From contig NZ_PNLB01000004.1 of assembly GCF_013822795.1 (NCBI RefSeq), positions 124,001 through 188,000 of the forward strand: a stretch of DNA of 64,000 nucleotides, in the 5' to 3' direction. This DNA is from Phenylobacterium sp. (GTDB taxonomy: Bacteria > Pseudomonadota > Alphaproteobacteria > Caulobacterales > Caulobacteraceae). The notes beneath the pieces are model-generated. The model saw only the letters and a list, made by a program, of their open reading frames with translations. It was not told where the DNA came from and did not search any database. This document shows positions 17,274 to 26,357 of the stretch, piece by piece. The position numbers were made by a program, and so were the translations under genes. How positions within the stretch are numbered: the first letter of the stretch is position 1; each line of letters opens with the position of its first letter.

Positions 17274-17612
17274 TCAGCCCTGAGTGTCGCCGTCCTTGAT
17301 GATTTCGGTCATGGTCACGCCCAGGCGGTCGTCGACGATGACGACCTCCCCACGGGCGACCAGCCGATTGTTCACGTAGATGTCGATCGCCTCGCCGACC
17401 TTGCGGTCCAGGTCGAGGACGCTGCCCGACTGCAGCTGCAGCAGCTGAGCCACCGACATCGTGGCGCGGCCGAGCACCGCCGAGATCGAAACCGGCACGT
17501 CGAAGACCGGAGCCAGGTCGCTGGCGGTCTTGTCCTCGATCTCCATGCCCATGTCGGCCATGGGCATGTCGGAGGGACCGAATTCGTCGAGTTTGAGGTC
17601 GTTGTCGGACAT
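17274..17612 (-). CDS. fliN: flagellar motor switch protein FliN
   Basis: A 112-residue protein: an acidic, Met-rich N-terminal 30 residues and a C-terminal SpoA/FliN domain with DVPVSISAVLGRATMSVAQLL, LDRKVGEAIDIYVNNRLVARGEVV and DRLGVTMTEI. FliN builds the lower C-ring of the rotor and docks FliH during export. It has normal length and sits 5 nt after flbE and 29 nt before flbD in the operon. Confidence 0.96.
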   Translation of the reverse strand: MSDNDLKLDEFGPSDMPMADMGMEIEDKTASDLAPVFDVPVSISAVLGRATMSVAQLLQLQSGSVLDLDRKVGEAIDIYVNNRLVARGEVVIVDDRLGVTMTEIIKDGDTQG

Positions 17613-17617
17613 GGCGG

Positions 17618-18268
17618 TCAGCTTTCGCTTCCGGGAATGAGGGGTTCGGCGTGCAGACCTTCGGCGGCCAACGCCGCTTGAAGCGCAGCGGCCACGCGCG
17701 CCGCGGCAGCGGCGGGGTCGAAGGCGGCCGCGCCGTCGCCGAAATCGAGGGTGAAGGCGGCGGGGCCGACGGCGGGGGCCGGGCGGACCTGAATGGCGCC
17801 GGGGTAGCCGATCGCCTGGGCGGTTTGTTCAAGCGCCGCCTGGGCGCCTTCGGCCAGGTCGGCGCCGACGCTGACGATCAGCCGCGGCGCGGCTTCGATT
17901 TCGCGGGCCAGGTTCTCGAGCGCGGCCTGGATCGGCGCTTCGGGGAACTTGGCGAGCGCGGCGTCGGCGATCGCGCGGGCGCAAGCCAGCGCCAGTTCCG
18001 CCGAGCCGACGCGATGCTCGTGGGCGACGCCGGCCAGCCGCGGCAGGGCCTGACCGACGCTGGCGGCGATCTGCGACAGGGCCTGGGCCTGCAGCGCGGC
18101 CATCGAGGCCAGGGCCTGGCGCTCGCCCTCGGCGAAGGCCTGGGTGCGCAGGACCTCTACCTCTTCGGCGGGGAACAGGCGCTTGGGACGCTGAGCGGCG
18201 TAGGCGACGTCTCCGGCGTTGTCGAACACCGTGTCGAAGCCGAATTTCTGGTGAGGGGGGCTGGTCAT
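17618..18268 (-). CDS. flbE: FliH-type export regulator FlbE
   Basis: A 216-residue Ala-rich, helical protein in the position where Caulobacter has flbE, between fliG and fliN. The N-terminal FGFDTVFD and the coiled-coil central part fit a FliH-like stator that binds FliI and FliN; the C-terminal half carries short beta-like segments ([26 protein letters not shown]). Similarity to enteric FliH is weak, so operon position carries much of the call. It overlaps fliG by 1 nt (TGATG), implying coupling. Confidence 0.88.
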   Translation of the reverse strand: MTSPPHQKFGFDTVFDNAGDVAYAAQRPKRLFPAEEVEVLRTQAFAEGERQALASMAALQAQALSQIAASVGQALPRLAGVAHEHRVGSAELALACARAIADAALAKFPEAPIQAALENLAREIEAAPRLIVSVGADLAEGAQAALEQTAQAIGYPGAIQVRPAPAVGPAAFTLDFGDGAAAFDPAAAAARVAAALQAALAAEGLHAEPLIPGSES

Positions 18269-19293
18269 CAGTAGATCAGCTCATCATCGCCGCCGGCGCC
18301 GGCCAGCATGATCTCGCCCTTGGCGGCCAGGTCCTTGGCGACCTGGACCATGGCCATCTGGGCCTGGTCGACGTCGCGCAGGCGCACTGGGCCCATGCCC
18401 TCCATGTCCTCGCGCATGATCTTGGCGGCGCGCTCGGACATATTGGAGAAGAACATTTCGCGCAGGGAGTCGGACGCGCCTTTGAGCGCCAGACCCAGCT
18501 GGTCCTTCTCGACGTTACGCAGCAGGGTCTGGACGCCGCCCGGATCGAGCTTCGACAGGTCTTCGAACACGAACATCAGAGCGCGGATGCGCTCGGCGCT
18601 CTCGCGGTTGCGCTCTTCCAGGGCGGCGATGAAGCGGGCCTCGGTCTGACGGTCGAAGGCGTTGAAGATGTCCGCCATCATCTCGTGGCTGTCGCGCTTG
18701 GAGGTCCGCGCCAGGTTGGACATGAACTCGGTGCGCAGGGTCTGCTCGATCTTGTCGAGGATCTCCCGCTGCACAGGCTCCATGCGCAGCATGCGGGTGA
18801 CGCACTCCAGTGCGAAGTCCTCGGGCAGGGCGGCCAGCACGCGGGCGGCGTGGTCTGACTTCACCTTCGACAGCACGACGGCGACGGTCTGCGGGTATTC
18901 GTTCTTCAGGTAGTTGGCGAGCACCGCCTCGTTCACGTTGCCCAGCTTGTCCCACATGGTTCGGCCGGCGGGACCGCGGATCTCCTCCATGAGGGAGTCG
19001 ACTTTGTCGGGCGGCAGGAAGGCCTGCAGCAGGCGCTGGGTCTGCTCGAACGAGCCCATGATCGCGCCGGCGCCGGACATGCCGGATATGAAGTCGACCA
19101 GCAGCTGCTCGACGGCGCTGGACGAGACGGTGCCGAGGCCGGCCATCGCTTGGGAGATCTCCTTGATCTCCTCCTCGTCGAGGTGCTCCCAGATCGTCTT
19201 GTGCTCTTCGCCGAGCGCAAGCAGCACGACCGCCGCGCGCTCGGGACCGCTGAGCTTCGATGCGTCGTTGATGGACTTCACGCGGCTGCTCAT
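18268..19293 (-). CDS. fliG: flagellar motor switch protein FliG
   Basis: A 341-residue rotor protein. The N-terminal domain binds FliF ([17 protein letters not shown]), the middle domain carries [13 protein letters not shown], a version of the EHPQ motif, and the C-terminal torque domain contains charged helices ([35 protein letters not shown]). Length is normal. It overlaps both fliF (4 nt) and flbE (1 nt), so the three are translated as a coupled set. Confidence 0.97.
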   Translation of the reverse strand: MSSRVKSINDASKLSGPERAAVVLLALGEEHKTIWEHLDEEEIKEISQAMAGLGTVSSSAVEQLLVDFISGMSGAGAIMGSFEQTQRLLQAFLPPDKVDSLMEEIRGPAGRTMWDKLGNVNEAVLANYLKNEYPQTVAVVLSKVKSDHAARVLAALPEDFALECVTRMLRMEPVQREILDKIEQTLRTEFMSNLARTSKRDSHEMMADIFNAFDRQTEARFIAALEERNRESAERIRALMFVFEDLSKLDPGGVQTLLRNVEKDQLGLALKGASDSLREMFFSNMSERAAKIMREDMEGMGPVRLRDVDQAQMAMVQVAKDLAAKGEIMLAGAGGDDELIY

Positions 19294-20933
19294 GTCGTTT
19301 CGTGGAGCCAGCTACGCAGCAGCGAGACGGACTCTTCTGGGTGTGTCTCGACGAACTCCGAGACGCGCTTCACCGAGGAGGCCTTCACCTGGCCCTCGAT
19401 GCGGGCGATGTCGATGCGCTGCTCCAGCTCGTTGCCCGGACCGGGCAGGGCCAGCGCCTGGCCGGTGGCCGGATCGACCTGGATCTGCATCGGCTGGCCG
19501 TCGGCGGTGGTCACCAGCCGGGTGATGGGCGGGCCGCCGGCCAGGGCGGGCATGCCGCCGCCGCTCGACGGCTTCAGCAGCGGGCGGACCACGAAGAAGA
19601 TCAGCAGCACTGCGACGAGGCCGAGGATGGCGATCTCGACGGCGCGCATGATGTCGTTCTTGTCGAAGCCCATCAGCGGGTTGGTCGCCTCGACGCCGCC
19701 CTCGGCGTCGGCGGTCGGGAAGCGGACGTTGACGACGGTGACCTGGTCGCCGCGGTCGGCGTTGAAGCCGACGGCGGTGCGGACCAGCTGCTCGATGCGC
19801 TGCATCTCCTCGGCCGTGCGCGGGGTGTAGGCGCCAGGCTTGCCGTCCTGCCCCGGGGCAGTCGCGCCGTCGACGGCCACGGCGACCGACAGGCGCTTCA
19901 TGTCGCCCGGTTCCTGGACCTCGGTGCGAACGGTCTTGGAGATTTCGTAGTTGGTGGTCGATTCCGTGCGGCCGCTGGCGGACTGGTTCATGGCCTCGCC
20001 GTTGGCGCCGACGCCGCCGGGGATGTTGGCGCTGGCCGACACCGCGCCGTTGGCGTCGGGTTGGTTCTCGCGCGAGGTCTCTTCGTTGGTGGTCTCCGAG
20101 CGGACGACCTGACCGTCGGGGTCGAAGGTTTCCTGCTGAACGGTGACGCGGGCCAGGTTGAGGTCGGCGGTGACGTTGACCCGCGCCTTGCCGGGGCCGA
20201 CGACGCCCTCGACCAGCTTGGTGACGGTCTTGGCGATGCGCTGCTCGACGTCGCTGCGGCGGCCGTCGGCGGCCTGGGCGCCGAAGCCGTCTTCACCGGC
20301 CGAGAGCGTCTTGGCGTGTTGGTCGACGACGGTCACGCGGCCCGGCTTCAGGTTCGGCACCGCGCTGGAGACCAGGTTCTGGATCGCCTGCACCTGATCG
20401 GACGACGGCGCGCGGCCGCCGACGCCGATGGTGACCGCCGCGGAGGGCTGCTCGGCCTCTTCCTCGAACAGTTGGCGCTTGGGCAGCACCAGGTGGACGC
20501 GGGCCGAGGTGACGCCGTCCAGCCCCTGGATCGTGCGGGCGAGTTCGCCTTCCAGCGCGCGCTGGCGGTTCAGCTGTTGGACGAAGTCGGTCTGGCCGAG
20601 GGCGTTGGCCTCGTCGAAGATCTCGTAGCCGACCGAGCCGGAGGTCGGCAGGCCCTTGGACGACAGCATCAGGCGTGTCGAGGCGACCTGGTCGCGCGGC
20701 ACCATGATGGTCGAGCCGTCGCCCTTGACCTCGTACTTCACGCCCGCCTGGTCGAGAGCGGTGGTGATCGAGCCCGCTTCCTTCAGGTCCAGGTTCGAAT
20801 AGAGCAGGGCCTTGGGCTCGCCCAGGTTCATCGTGAGGGCGATCAGCGCAGCGGCGACGCCGACCCCGATCCCGAGGATGGCCGCCAGTCGTCCAATTCC
20901 GAACCTCTGCAGGGCGGCGACGAAGTTGTTCAA
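19290..20933 (-). CDS. fliF: flagellar MS-ring protein FliF
   Basis: A 547-residue inner-membrane ring protein. The first transmembrane helix is at about residues 16-36 ([18 protein letters not shown]), followed by ring-building motifs with GSVGYEIFD and [22 protein letters not shown], a low-complexity Asn/Ser/Thr/Gly-rich periplasmic insert (about 285-320), and a second transmembrane helix ([19 protein letters not shown], about 440-460). The C-terminal tail binds FliG. First gene of the operon; the 151-bp gap upstream holds the promoter. Confidence 0.97.
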   Translation of the reverse strand: MNNFVAALQRFGIGRLAAILGIGVGVAAALIALTMNLGEPKALLYSNLDLKEAGSITTALDQAGVKYEVKGDGSTIMVPRDQVASTRLMLSSKGLPTSGSVGYEIFDEANALGQTDFVQQLNRQRALEGELARTIQGLDGVTSARVHLVLPKRQLFEEEAEQPSAAVTIGVGGRAPSSDQVQAIQNLVSSAVPNLKPGRVTVVDQHAKTLSAGEDGFGAQAADGRRSDVEQRIAKTVTKLVEGVVGPGKARVNVTADLNLARVTVQQETFDPDGQVVRSETTNEETSRENQPDANGAVSASANIPGGVGANGEAMNQSASGRTESTTNYEISKTVRTEVQEPGDMKRLSVAVAVDGATAPGQDGKPGAYTPRTAEEMQRIEQLVRTAVGFNADRGDQVTVVNVRFPTADAEGGVEATNPLMGFDKNDIMRAVEIAILGLVAVLLIFFVVRPLLKPSSGGGMPALAGGPPITRLVTTADGQPMQIQVDPATGQALALPGPGNELEQRIDIARIEGQVKASSVKRVSEFVETHPEESVSLLRSWLHETT

Positions 20934-20959
20934 CGCGGGCGTCCTTCCCGGGGTACGCG

Positions 20960-21061
20960 GGACGGACGCTCACTCGCCCGCCGCTAGGCAGGATTTACCC
21001 AGTGCTTGGTAAACGACGCGTTTACATTTGGGGCGTTAACGCCTCAATTCGTGGAAGAATC
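20960..21061 (-). promoter_or_regulatory. fliF operon promoter region with CtrA half-site and GANTC
   Basis: Between fliF and the next minus-strand gene lies GTTAAC at 21035-21040, with TAAACG-type repeats at 21010-21026, and a GANTC site at 21057-21061. In Caulobacter the fliF operon is a class II flagellar operon activated by CtrA and repressed by FlbD. A second TTAA at exact spacing is absent; the partner would be the TGTAAAC element. Confidence 0.5.
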
Positions 21062-21084
21062 TTGTTCTCTATGGTTGAGAAAAA

Positions 21085-23301
21085 TCAACCACTCCAAGGG
21101 GTAAGCGCTCCCCAGAGGCCAAGCAGCACCGTGAAGACGCCATAGAGCAGGGCGGTAAAGGTAAACGCGCCCTTGCGCAGGGCGGTCCACGAATCAACTC
21201 GCCGCCCACCGCGCCAGATCGCCGGCATCAGGATCAGCCCGCCCAGGGTCAGGGCCGCAGCGACCAGCACACAGGCCGAGGCGATGATCAGCGTGGCGCC
21301 CGGCCAGCGGTACATGACGTTGGCGATATCGGCGGCGCTCGCCGCCCAGGCGCCGAACAGGGCCAGGGCGGTCAGCCACAGCACCGCCTGGGTGGTTTGC
21401 AGCAGGCTGGCCTGGCGTTGAATCGCGGTCTCGCGGAAGTCGCGACGGTTGCGCAGGAAGAGGCCGCCGATCGTGGCCAGCGCCGCCAGGCCGACGAGGA
21501 TCGCGGCGCCGGCGAGGACGCCAGGGCGTTTCCAGAAGCCGGTCCGCTCGTAGGTCTGATCGCCGCCGGCGTTTTGGAAGCTGTGCGCCCGGCCGCCGTC
21601 GATGGCGAAGGCCAGGTGGTCGGCGCCGGTGGCGGAGATGAAGCGGCCTTCCGACAGATCGCCTTGCGGGACGAAGCGCTTGGTCTTGCCGTTAGACGTG
21701 ACCAGCAGGTAGCCGTCAGGCGTCACGCTCACCGATGCGCCGCCGATCATCAGGCCGACCATCCCCTCCAGGCCGCGATAGGCGCGGCGGGAGCCGACAT
21801 AGTAGCCGGCGAAGTCGCCGCCGCGCTCGACCAGCGCGCGCGAACCCTTGCGGGGGAAGGCTTCGGGGGCGACGTAGAACTGCTGCACGACGTTCCCGGC
21901 CAGACCGATGGCCAGGTCGCCGCCGGTGTCGGTGTTGGTGCTGATGAACACCCCGAGGTTCAGGTCGGGGATCACCACCATGTTCGACAGGAACGACAGG
22001 GTGCCGCCGGAATGGCCGAACCCGACCCGGCCGCCCGGCAAGGCGTATTCGACGAAGCCATGCCGCCAGCCGTTGATCCCGGGCGCGGTCTTGCGGATCG
22101 GGGTGTTGAAGGCTTTAGCCGCGCCGGGGCCGTAGATGACGGCACCGTCCAGCGTGCCGCCGTTCAGCAGCAGCTGCATGTAGCGGGCCATGTCGGCGGC
22201 GGTGGACGAGGCCGAGCCGGCCGGCGCCACCTGACTGATATACTCGAACGGGCGGGCGACGTAGCCGCCGGGGGTCCAGCGATAGCCCTCGGAGATGTTT
22301 TCGCCCAGGCGCTCTGGGATCGCCCCGGGGATGCCGGCCTTGGGCGGATGCGGCTCGCGGAAGCTGGTGTTGTTCATACGCGCAGGCAGGAGGATGCGCT
22401 CTTCGATCAGCCGTTCGAACGGCTTGCCAGCGACATAGGACACCGCCTGGCCCGCCAGGGCCGCGCCGTAGTTGGAGTAGGCCGAGGCCGAGCCTGGCGC
22501 GCGCACGCGGCGGGGCCGCTCCTGGCGCAGATAGTCGGCCATGGGGCGCACGCGGTCGAAATTGCGTTCGAACAGGTGGCCGAGCGCGCGGTCCTCGAAG
22601 CCCGGCGAGTGGTCCATGAGGTTGATCACCCGGACCGGCGTGCGGAAGCCCTGGTCGCGGATCTGCAGGCGCTCGGGCAGGTAGAGATTGACCGGCGCGT
22701 CCTGGCGGATCCGCCCGGCCTCGACCTCGTTCATCAGCGCGATCCAGGTGAAGGTCTTGGAGATCGAACCGATGCGGAACAGGGTCTGGTCTGGATCAAC
22801 CTTGCGAGCCGGAGACAGGCTGGCCAGGCCGTAGCCCTTTTTCAGCACCACCTGGCCGTTCTGCACGACCGAGACCGTGACCCCGGCGATATGGTCGCGG
22901 GCCATGGCGCTGCGCACCACGCCGTCGACGTAGGCCTCGAGCTCCGCAGCGGGAATTGTCTCACCGGGCGCCAGGCGCGCCCCGGACGGCGCGGCCGGCA
23001 AGGCTGCAGCGGCGGTCAGCGGCGCTCCCGGGGCCGCTGTCGCGGCCGTTGCGACCGTCGCAGCGACGGCGGCGGGGGCTGCCGCGGCGGCCGGCCGCGA
23101 AGCCGGGCGCGGGCGCTGCGGGCGCTGGAGGCTGGTGTAGGGGACCGGGCCACGCGGGTTGACCGCGGCGGGCGCCGTGGCCGGCGGAGGGCTGGCGGCG
23201 GGGGGCGAAGCGGGGGCCGACTGGGCCGTCTCCTGGGCCGTCGCGGCAGTGGCCGCGCAGGCGAAGGCGGCGGCGAAGACAGCCTTGAAGATCAAACGCA
23301 T
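21085..23301 (-). CDS. serine hydrolase (class C beta-lactamase family) with C-terminal membrane helices
   Basis: A 738-residue protein with a Sec signal peptide (cleavage about residue 22), an Ala/Pro-rich linker to about residue 115, a beta-lactamase-type domain, and three or four hydrophobic helices in the last 140 residues. The catalytic Ser179-x-x-Lys182 is in GSISKTF, the Tyr-x-Asn motif in YSNYGAAL, and the third motif in GFGHSGGTL (His-Ser-Gly in place of Lys-Thr-Gly). This fits D-aminopeptidase/esterase-type relatives better than a true beta-lactamase. The catalytic domain is periplasmic. Substrate unknown. Confidence 0.88.
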   Translation of the reverse strand: MRLIFKAVFAAAFACAATAATAQETAQSAPASPPAASPPPATAPAAVNPRGPVPYTSLQRPQRPRPASRPAAAAAPAAVAATVATAATAAPGAPLTAAAALPAAPSGARLAPGETIPAAELEAYVDGVVRSAMARDHIAGVTVSVVQNGQVVLKKGYGLASLSPARKVDPDQTLFRIGSISKTFTWIALMNEVEAGRIRQDAPVNLYLPERLQIRDQGFRTPVRVINLMDHSPGFEDRALGHLFERNFDRVRPMADYLRQERPRRVRAPGSASAYSNYGAALAGQAVSYVAGKPFERLIEERILLPARMNNTSFREPHPPKAGIPGAIPERLGENISEGYRWTPGGYVARPFEYISQVAPAGSASSTAADMARYMQLLLNGGTLDGAVIYGPGAAKAFNTPIRKTAPGINGWRHGFVEYALPGGRVGFGHSGGTLSFLSNMVVIPDLNLGVFISTNTDTGGDLAIGLAGNVVQQFYVAPEAFPRKGSRALVERGGDFAGYYVGSRRAYRGLEGMVGLMIGGASVSVTPDGYLLVTSNGKTKRFVPQGDLSEGRFISATGADHLAFAIDGGRAHSFQNAGGDQTYERTGFWKRPGVLAGAAILVGLAALATIGGLFLRNRRDFRETAIQRQASLLQTTQAVLWLTALALFGAWAASAADIANVMYRWPGATLIIASACVLVAAALTLGGLILMPAIWRGGRRVDSWTALRKGAFTFTALLYGVFTVLLGLWGALTPWSG

Positions 23302-23411
23302 GGTTGATTACCCGCTGGCCCCTGTTGCCCCACGATTCCTCTTGTAGGGCGCCTGGCGCGCGGGGCGCTAGAGCGGTTGCAGCCTGCGACGATCAGGCCG
23401 TGGATCGCTGT

Positions 23412-24194
23412 TCAATCACCGCCCGGCGGACCGGTGGGAAAGGCGTAGAGCGGCAGCATCGGGCGCAGCTCGCCGCCGATCCAGATCTGGGGTTCGGAGG
23501 GCGGCCGCATGCCCTCGGCGATCTCGCGCAAGGCGACGCAGCTCTTCACCGCGTTGGCGAGGGCGGCGAAGTCGCGGACCGCCGGGCTCGACTTCAGCAC
23601 GCAGTCGTCGAAGAACGGATAGACGTTGTCCTCGCCGCACCCAAACGAGGTCCGGTCGGGCCGCGCGGCGGTTAGGATCATACGGTTGGGATGCGCCAGC
23701 GGCCGCACGAACACGCCCGAGAAGCAGGCCGACATGATCACCACGGTCGGGCGGCTCTGGCAGGTGGTGTCAAGGATCCGCCGGAGCAGGCCGGGCGTGA
23801 GGATCTGCTGGTCGACCACCACCCCTTGCGGCGCGCCGTGCGAGGTGAAGTAGACGAGGCACCCGGACTTGGTCTTGGCCGACAGGTCGTTCAGCGAGCG
23901 GTAGATCGCCACCGTCTCCGACTTCAGCGGCTTGTCCTTGTAGCGCTCGGGCCGGACCGAGAACTGGACGATGTTGTCGCGGGAAAAGCCGAGCCGCTGC
24001 AACTCCTTGGACACGTCGCGGCGGGCGTTGTCGAAGGCCTCGGTCGGGCCGCCGCCCGCGCCATGAAAGTCGCCGGCGATGACCACCGCGGCCCAGTCGC
24101 CGAACGTCCCGGTCTGGGCTGCCGCTACGGAAGGCGCCGCCATGGCCAAGGCCCAAATGAAAAACGCGCCGACGATGCCAGCGCGTTTCAACAT
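23412..24194 (-). CDS. secreted C13-type (legumain/caspase-like) cysteine peptidase
   Basis: A 260-residue protein with a signal peptide (cleavage after AAA, about residue 26). The caspase-fold dyad is visible: His119 in YFTSHGAP at the end of one beta strand and Cys157 in VVIMSACFSG at the end of the next. The preceding AFDNARRDVSKELQRLGF helix is typical of bacterial C13 proteins. In eukaryotes this family includes legumain and GPI transamidase; bacterial members are poorly known. It ends 1 nt before the stop-to-start gap of the adjacent thioesterase on the same strand and probably shares its transcript. Substrate unknown. Confidence 0.82.
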   Translation of the reverse strand: MLKRAGIVGAFFIWALAMAAPSVAAAQTGTFGDWAAVVIAGDFHGAGGGPTEAFDNARRDVSKELQRLGFSRDNIVQFSVRPERYKDKPLKSETVAIYRSLNDLSAKTKSGCLVYFTSHGAPQGVVVDQQILTPGLLRRILDTTCQSRPTVVIMSACFSGVFVRPLAHPNRMILTAARPDRTSFGCGEDNVYPFFDDCVLKSSPAVRDFAALANAVKSCVALREIAEGMRPPSEPQIWIGGELRPMLPLYAFPTGPPGGD

Positions 24195-24195
24195 G

Positions 24196-24663
24196 TCAGC
24201 TCTTGTACCGCTGGAAGGGCGTGGGCACCGCCGTTCCCGTTGCCTTCGCTAGGAGCCGGCCGTCGGCGTCGTAGAGCTCCCCCTCGGTGAAGGCGATGGT
24301 GCGGCCCCATTTGGCGACCTTGCCGATTCCCTTGAGCTTTCCAGGCGCCGCCGGCCGGAAGAAGGTGGTCTTCATCTCGGCGGTGGGGGCGACGTGGGTC
24401 ATGCCCGAGGCGACCATGCAGGCCACCGACATGCACTCGTCGAGCATGGCGCAGAGATAGCCGCCTTGGATCTGCTTCATCGGGTTGAGCAGCAGTTCCG
24501 GCTTGGCGTCGAACTCGACCTCGACCGACTTCTCGGCCTGACTGACCGCAACGATCCGGAAGCCTAGGGTCTGAGACCCGGTCGGCTGGTTCTTCGAGCG
24601 CTGGAAGCGCGCCAGGATGGCTTCGTCCGTCAGGACTTCGGGTTCGGCGGCGACATCGGTCAT
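24196..24663 (-). CDS. PaaI-like hotdog-fold thioesterase
   Basis: A 155-residue hotdog protein. The conserved helix region is MKQIQGGYLCAMLDECMSVAC, with the catalytic-site Gly-Gly and Asp/Glu of the PaaI group, followed by strands TAEMKTTFFRPAAPG and AFTEGELYDADGRLLAKATG. It should hydrolyse an acyl-CoA thioester in the cytoplasm. The start at 24663 (MTDVAAE) is preferred; the longer frame to 24717 overlaps sspB. It lies 10 nt after the sspB stop on the same strand. Confidence 0.87.
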   Translation of the reverse strand: MTDVAAEPEVLTDEAILARFQRSKNQPTGSQTLGFRIVAVSQAEKSVEVEFDAKPELLLNPMKQIQGGYLCAMLDECMSVACMVASGMTHVAPTAEMKTTFFRPAAPGKLKGIGKVAKWGRTIAFTEGELYDADGRLLAKATGTAVPTPFQRYKS

Positions 24664-24673
24664 CTGGGCGCGG

Positions 24674-25165
24674 TCACTTTTTGCGAAAGGTGTCGAGCGA
24701 GACCACGTTCGGCGCATTGGGATCGGTCGGTTCGGCCGGATCCGATGCTGCGGGCGGTTCGGCCGCGGCCGGCGATAGCGTCGCGGTGGCCGTCGGCGCT
24801 TCGAACTGCAGCAGGAACTGGACGCTGGGGTCGTAGAAGCGGGTCACCGCCGCATACGGCACCGAGACGCGCTTGGGCTGGCCGCCGAACTTCAGGGTCA
24901 CCGAGAAGAAGGTCTCGCCGGGCGCCAGGTCCCAGTACTGGTGCTGCAGGACGATGGTCATCTCGTCGGGGTACTTCGACAGCAGATCGTTGGGGCCCGA
25001 GACGCCCGGCGCCTCGGTTTTGAACGTGATGTAGAAGTGGTGCGCGCCCGGCAGGCCTTCCGGCGCCGCAGCTCGCTTCAACGCGGCCTTCACCACGCCG
25101 CGCAGGGCCTCCTGGGCCATGGCTTCGTAGTGCATCTGATCTTGGGCCGGCGGGTCTTGGGCCAT
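24674..25165 (-). CDS. sspB: ClpXP adaptor SspB, alpha type
   Basis: A 163-residue adaptor that delivers ssrA-tagged proteins to ClpXP. The N-terminal domain shows HHFYITFKTEAPGV, YPDEMTIVLQHQYWDL and FFSVTLKFGGQPKRVSVPYAAVTRFYDPSV, as in alphaproteobacterial SspB. A Pro/Ala/Glu-rich flexible linker follows, then the C-terminal NVVSLDTFRKK, which matches the ClpX-docking tail of SspB proteins. Length agrees with the family. The tmRNA gene lies immediately upstream on the same strand. Confidence 0.95.
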   Translation of the reverse strand: MAQDPPAQDQMHYEAMAQEALRGVVKAALKRAAAPEGLPGAHHFYITFKTEAPGVSGPNDLLSKYPDEMTIVLQHQYWDLAPGETFFSVTLKFGGQPKRVSVPYAAVTRFYDPSVQFLLQFEAPTATATLSPAAAEPPAASDPAEPTDPNAPNVVSLDTFRKK

Positions 25166-25269
25166 CGAAACTCCGGGGGTACTGAACGTGGTGCGGAGGG
25201 TAGCGTTTCGGCGTGCGGGCGCAAGGCGGCTCTCGCCGTAGGCGGCGTTGAATCGCAGGATAGGTCAGG

Positions 25270-25600
25270 TGAAGGTGGAGGGGTTCTGTTGCAAGGCCCC
25301 CTCCGGGCCCCGCCTAGCGCTGCTAAGACGCTAGGAGTTTAGGTCGAAATCTATCGAACCGCTTACGCGGCCAGACGGACTTCTTCAGCGAAGTTATCGT
25401 TCGCATTTAGTTTAAAGCCCGAAACGGTGGGCCAAGCCGAGAGAAAGCAACACCTTTAGACGTCTGTCGATGCTGATCGGCCCCATGCTTTCCGGCGATA
25501 ACGACCGGGGAAGATTGGTGGAGCCGCCGGGAATCGCACCCGGGTCCAGTCCGCTTATTACGTGCGCGTTTATCTCCATAGTCAGGGCGAACCCCGACAC
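25270..25600 (-). ncRNA. ssrA: two-piece (circularly permuted) tmRNA
   Basis: Reading the minus strand, the acceptor piece comes first. It starts near 25600 and ends in GGCTCCACCA with the CCA at 25516-25518, with a T-arm containing GGTGCGATTCCC. A 31-nt intervening segment (25485-25515) follows, then the coding piece whose 5' end is at 25484. The two pieces form a 7-bp acceptor stem: 5'-GGGGCCG pairs with GGCUCC of the acceptor side, including the G3-U pair that identifies alanyl tRNA-like ends. The tag frame is at 25363-25404. The 3' end of the coding piece near 25270 and the exact 5' end are approximate. Permuted tmRNA is typical of alphaproteobacteria. Confidence 0.95.
25363..25404 (-). 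CDS. tmRNA proteolysis-tag reading frame
   Basis: The resume codon is GCG at 25402-25404; the frame reads ANDNFAEEVRLAA and stops with TAA. With the tRNA-derived alanine the tag is AANDNFAEEVRLAA. The ANDNFAEE half is the same as in Caulobacter crescentus (AANDNFAEEFAVAA), where it is the SspB-binding part. The C-terminal LAA is a ClpX recognition end; the VRLAA tail differs from FAVAA. Confidence 0.96.
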   Translation of the reverse strand, partial: ANDNFAEEVRLAA

Positions 25601-25604
25601 CGCC

Positions 25605-25633
25605 AATATAGGGGCTGCGCGCCGGTTTTAGAA
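25605..25633 (-). promoter_or_regulatory. probable ssrA promoter
   Basis: TATATT on the minus strand (25605-25610) is a good -10 box placed 6-7 nt before the expected 5' end of the acceptor piece. A weak -35 (TTCTAA, 25628-25633) lies 17 nt upstream. Confidence 0.55.
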
Positions 25634-25663
25634 GGACTTCCGGCCGCGGAACGGTGGATGACC

Positions 25664-25704
25664 GTTCGCGAAGCGCGAACCGACAGGTGGATTTCGCGAA
25701 CGAC
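25664..25704. promoter_or_regulatory. repeated TTCGCGAA-type inverted repeat between ssrA and yciB
   Basis: GTTCGCG-AAG-CGCGAAC (25664-25680) is a perfect inverted repeat, and a further TTTCGCGAAC lies just downstream near 25694-25703. The gap has no gene. This could be an operator for yciB or for the divergent tmRNA gene. Confidence 0.3.
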
Positions 25705-25790
25705 CGCGCTGGCTGCGCGGGCGGGTTCGTCGGTCGCCAGCCACGGCCGCTAGGCTCTGCGCACGCTTTCAACGCCTGGAGTTTCCGCCC

Positions 25791-26357
25791 GTGAGCCCGC
25801 TCGTCTACGCCGCCCGCCCGATTCTGATCGACATGGCCGCGACCCTGGTCTTCTACGCCTTCCTCGCCGCCACCGGCGACGTGGCGCTCGCCACCGGCGT
25901 GGGCATCGCGCTGGGCGTGGCGCAGGTGGCGGTGATGAAGCTGCGGGGGCGCAAGATCGCGGCCATGCAGTGGACCGCGCTGGCGCTGGTGGTGATCATG
26001 GGCGGGGCCACCCTGATCACCCACGACGCGCGGTTCGTGCTGTTCAAGGCGAGCATCGTCTATGCGGCGATCGGGGCGGCGATGCTCGAGCGCGGCTGGA
26101 TGGGCCGCTACATGCCGCCGGTCGCGCAGGGGCGTATCCCGGCGTCCTATGTGAACGGAGCCGGATACGTCTGGGCGGGGCTGATGTTCGTCAGCGGGCT
26201 GCTGAACCTGGGCCTGACCTTGCTGGCCGACCCCAAGCTGACGGCCAGCATCATGACGCTGTGGGCGCCGGGGTCGAAGCTGGCCCTGTTCGCCGCGCAG
26301 TACCTGCTGTTCAGGTCGGTTGCGCGGCGCAATCTGGCGGCCGGCGTGAGCGTCTAA
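25791..26357 (+). CDS. ispZ: YciB/IspZ-family inner-membrane septation protein
   Basis: A 188-residue integral membrane protein with five or six helices, of the septation family A (YciB, also called IspZ). Recognisable parts are RPILIDMAATLVFYAFLAA, GVAQVAVMKLRGRKIAAMQWTA, FVLFKASIVYAAIGAAMLE and YVNGAGYVWAGLMFVSGLLNL. YciB links the cell-division and elongation machineries and affects envelope integrity. The GTG start follows CTGGAG by 9 nt. It converges on uspA with a 4-nt overlap. Confidence 0.85.
   Translation: MSPLVYAARPILIDMAATLVFYAFLAATGDVALATGVGIALGVAQVAVMKLRGRKIAAMQWTALALVVIMGGATLITHDARFVLFKASIVYAAIGAAMLERGWMGRYMPPVAQGRIPASYVNGAGYVWAGLMFVSGLLNLGLTLLADPKLTASIMTLWAPGSKLALFAAQYLLFRSVARRNLAAGVSV

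Noticed and set aside
21073..21090. GGTTGA/TCAACC hairpin at the end of the serine hydrolase gene
   Set aside because: Only 6 bp, A/T-rich, and the T-run lies in the loop, not after the stem, so it does not fit a terminator.
21397..23307. A 636-codon open frame on the plus strand opposite the serine hydrolase
   Set aside because: No motif, biased composition, and full overlap with a well-supported gene carrying a signal peptide and SxxK/YxN motifs.
25407..26024. Protein-coding frame over the tmRNA and yciB region
   Set aside because: It runs through the structured tmRNA and antisense to yciB; the RNA gene with tag frame and acceptor stem is the better explanation.
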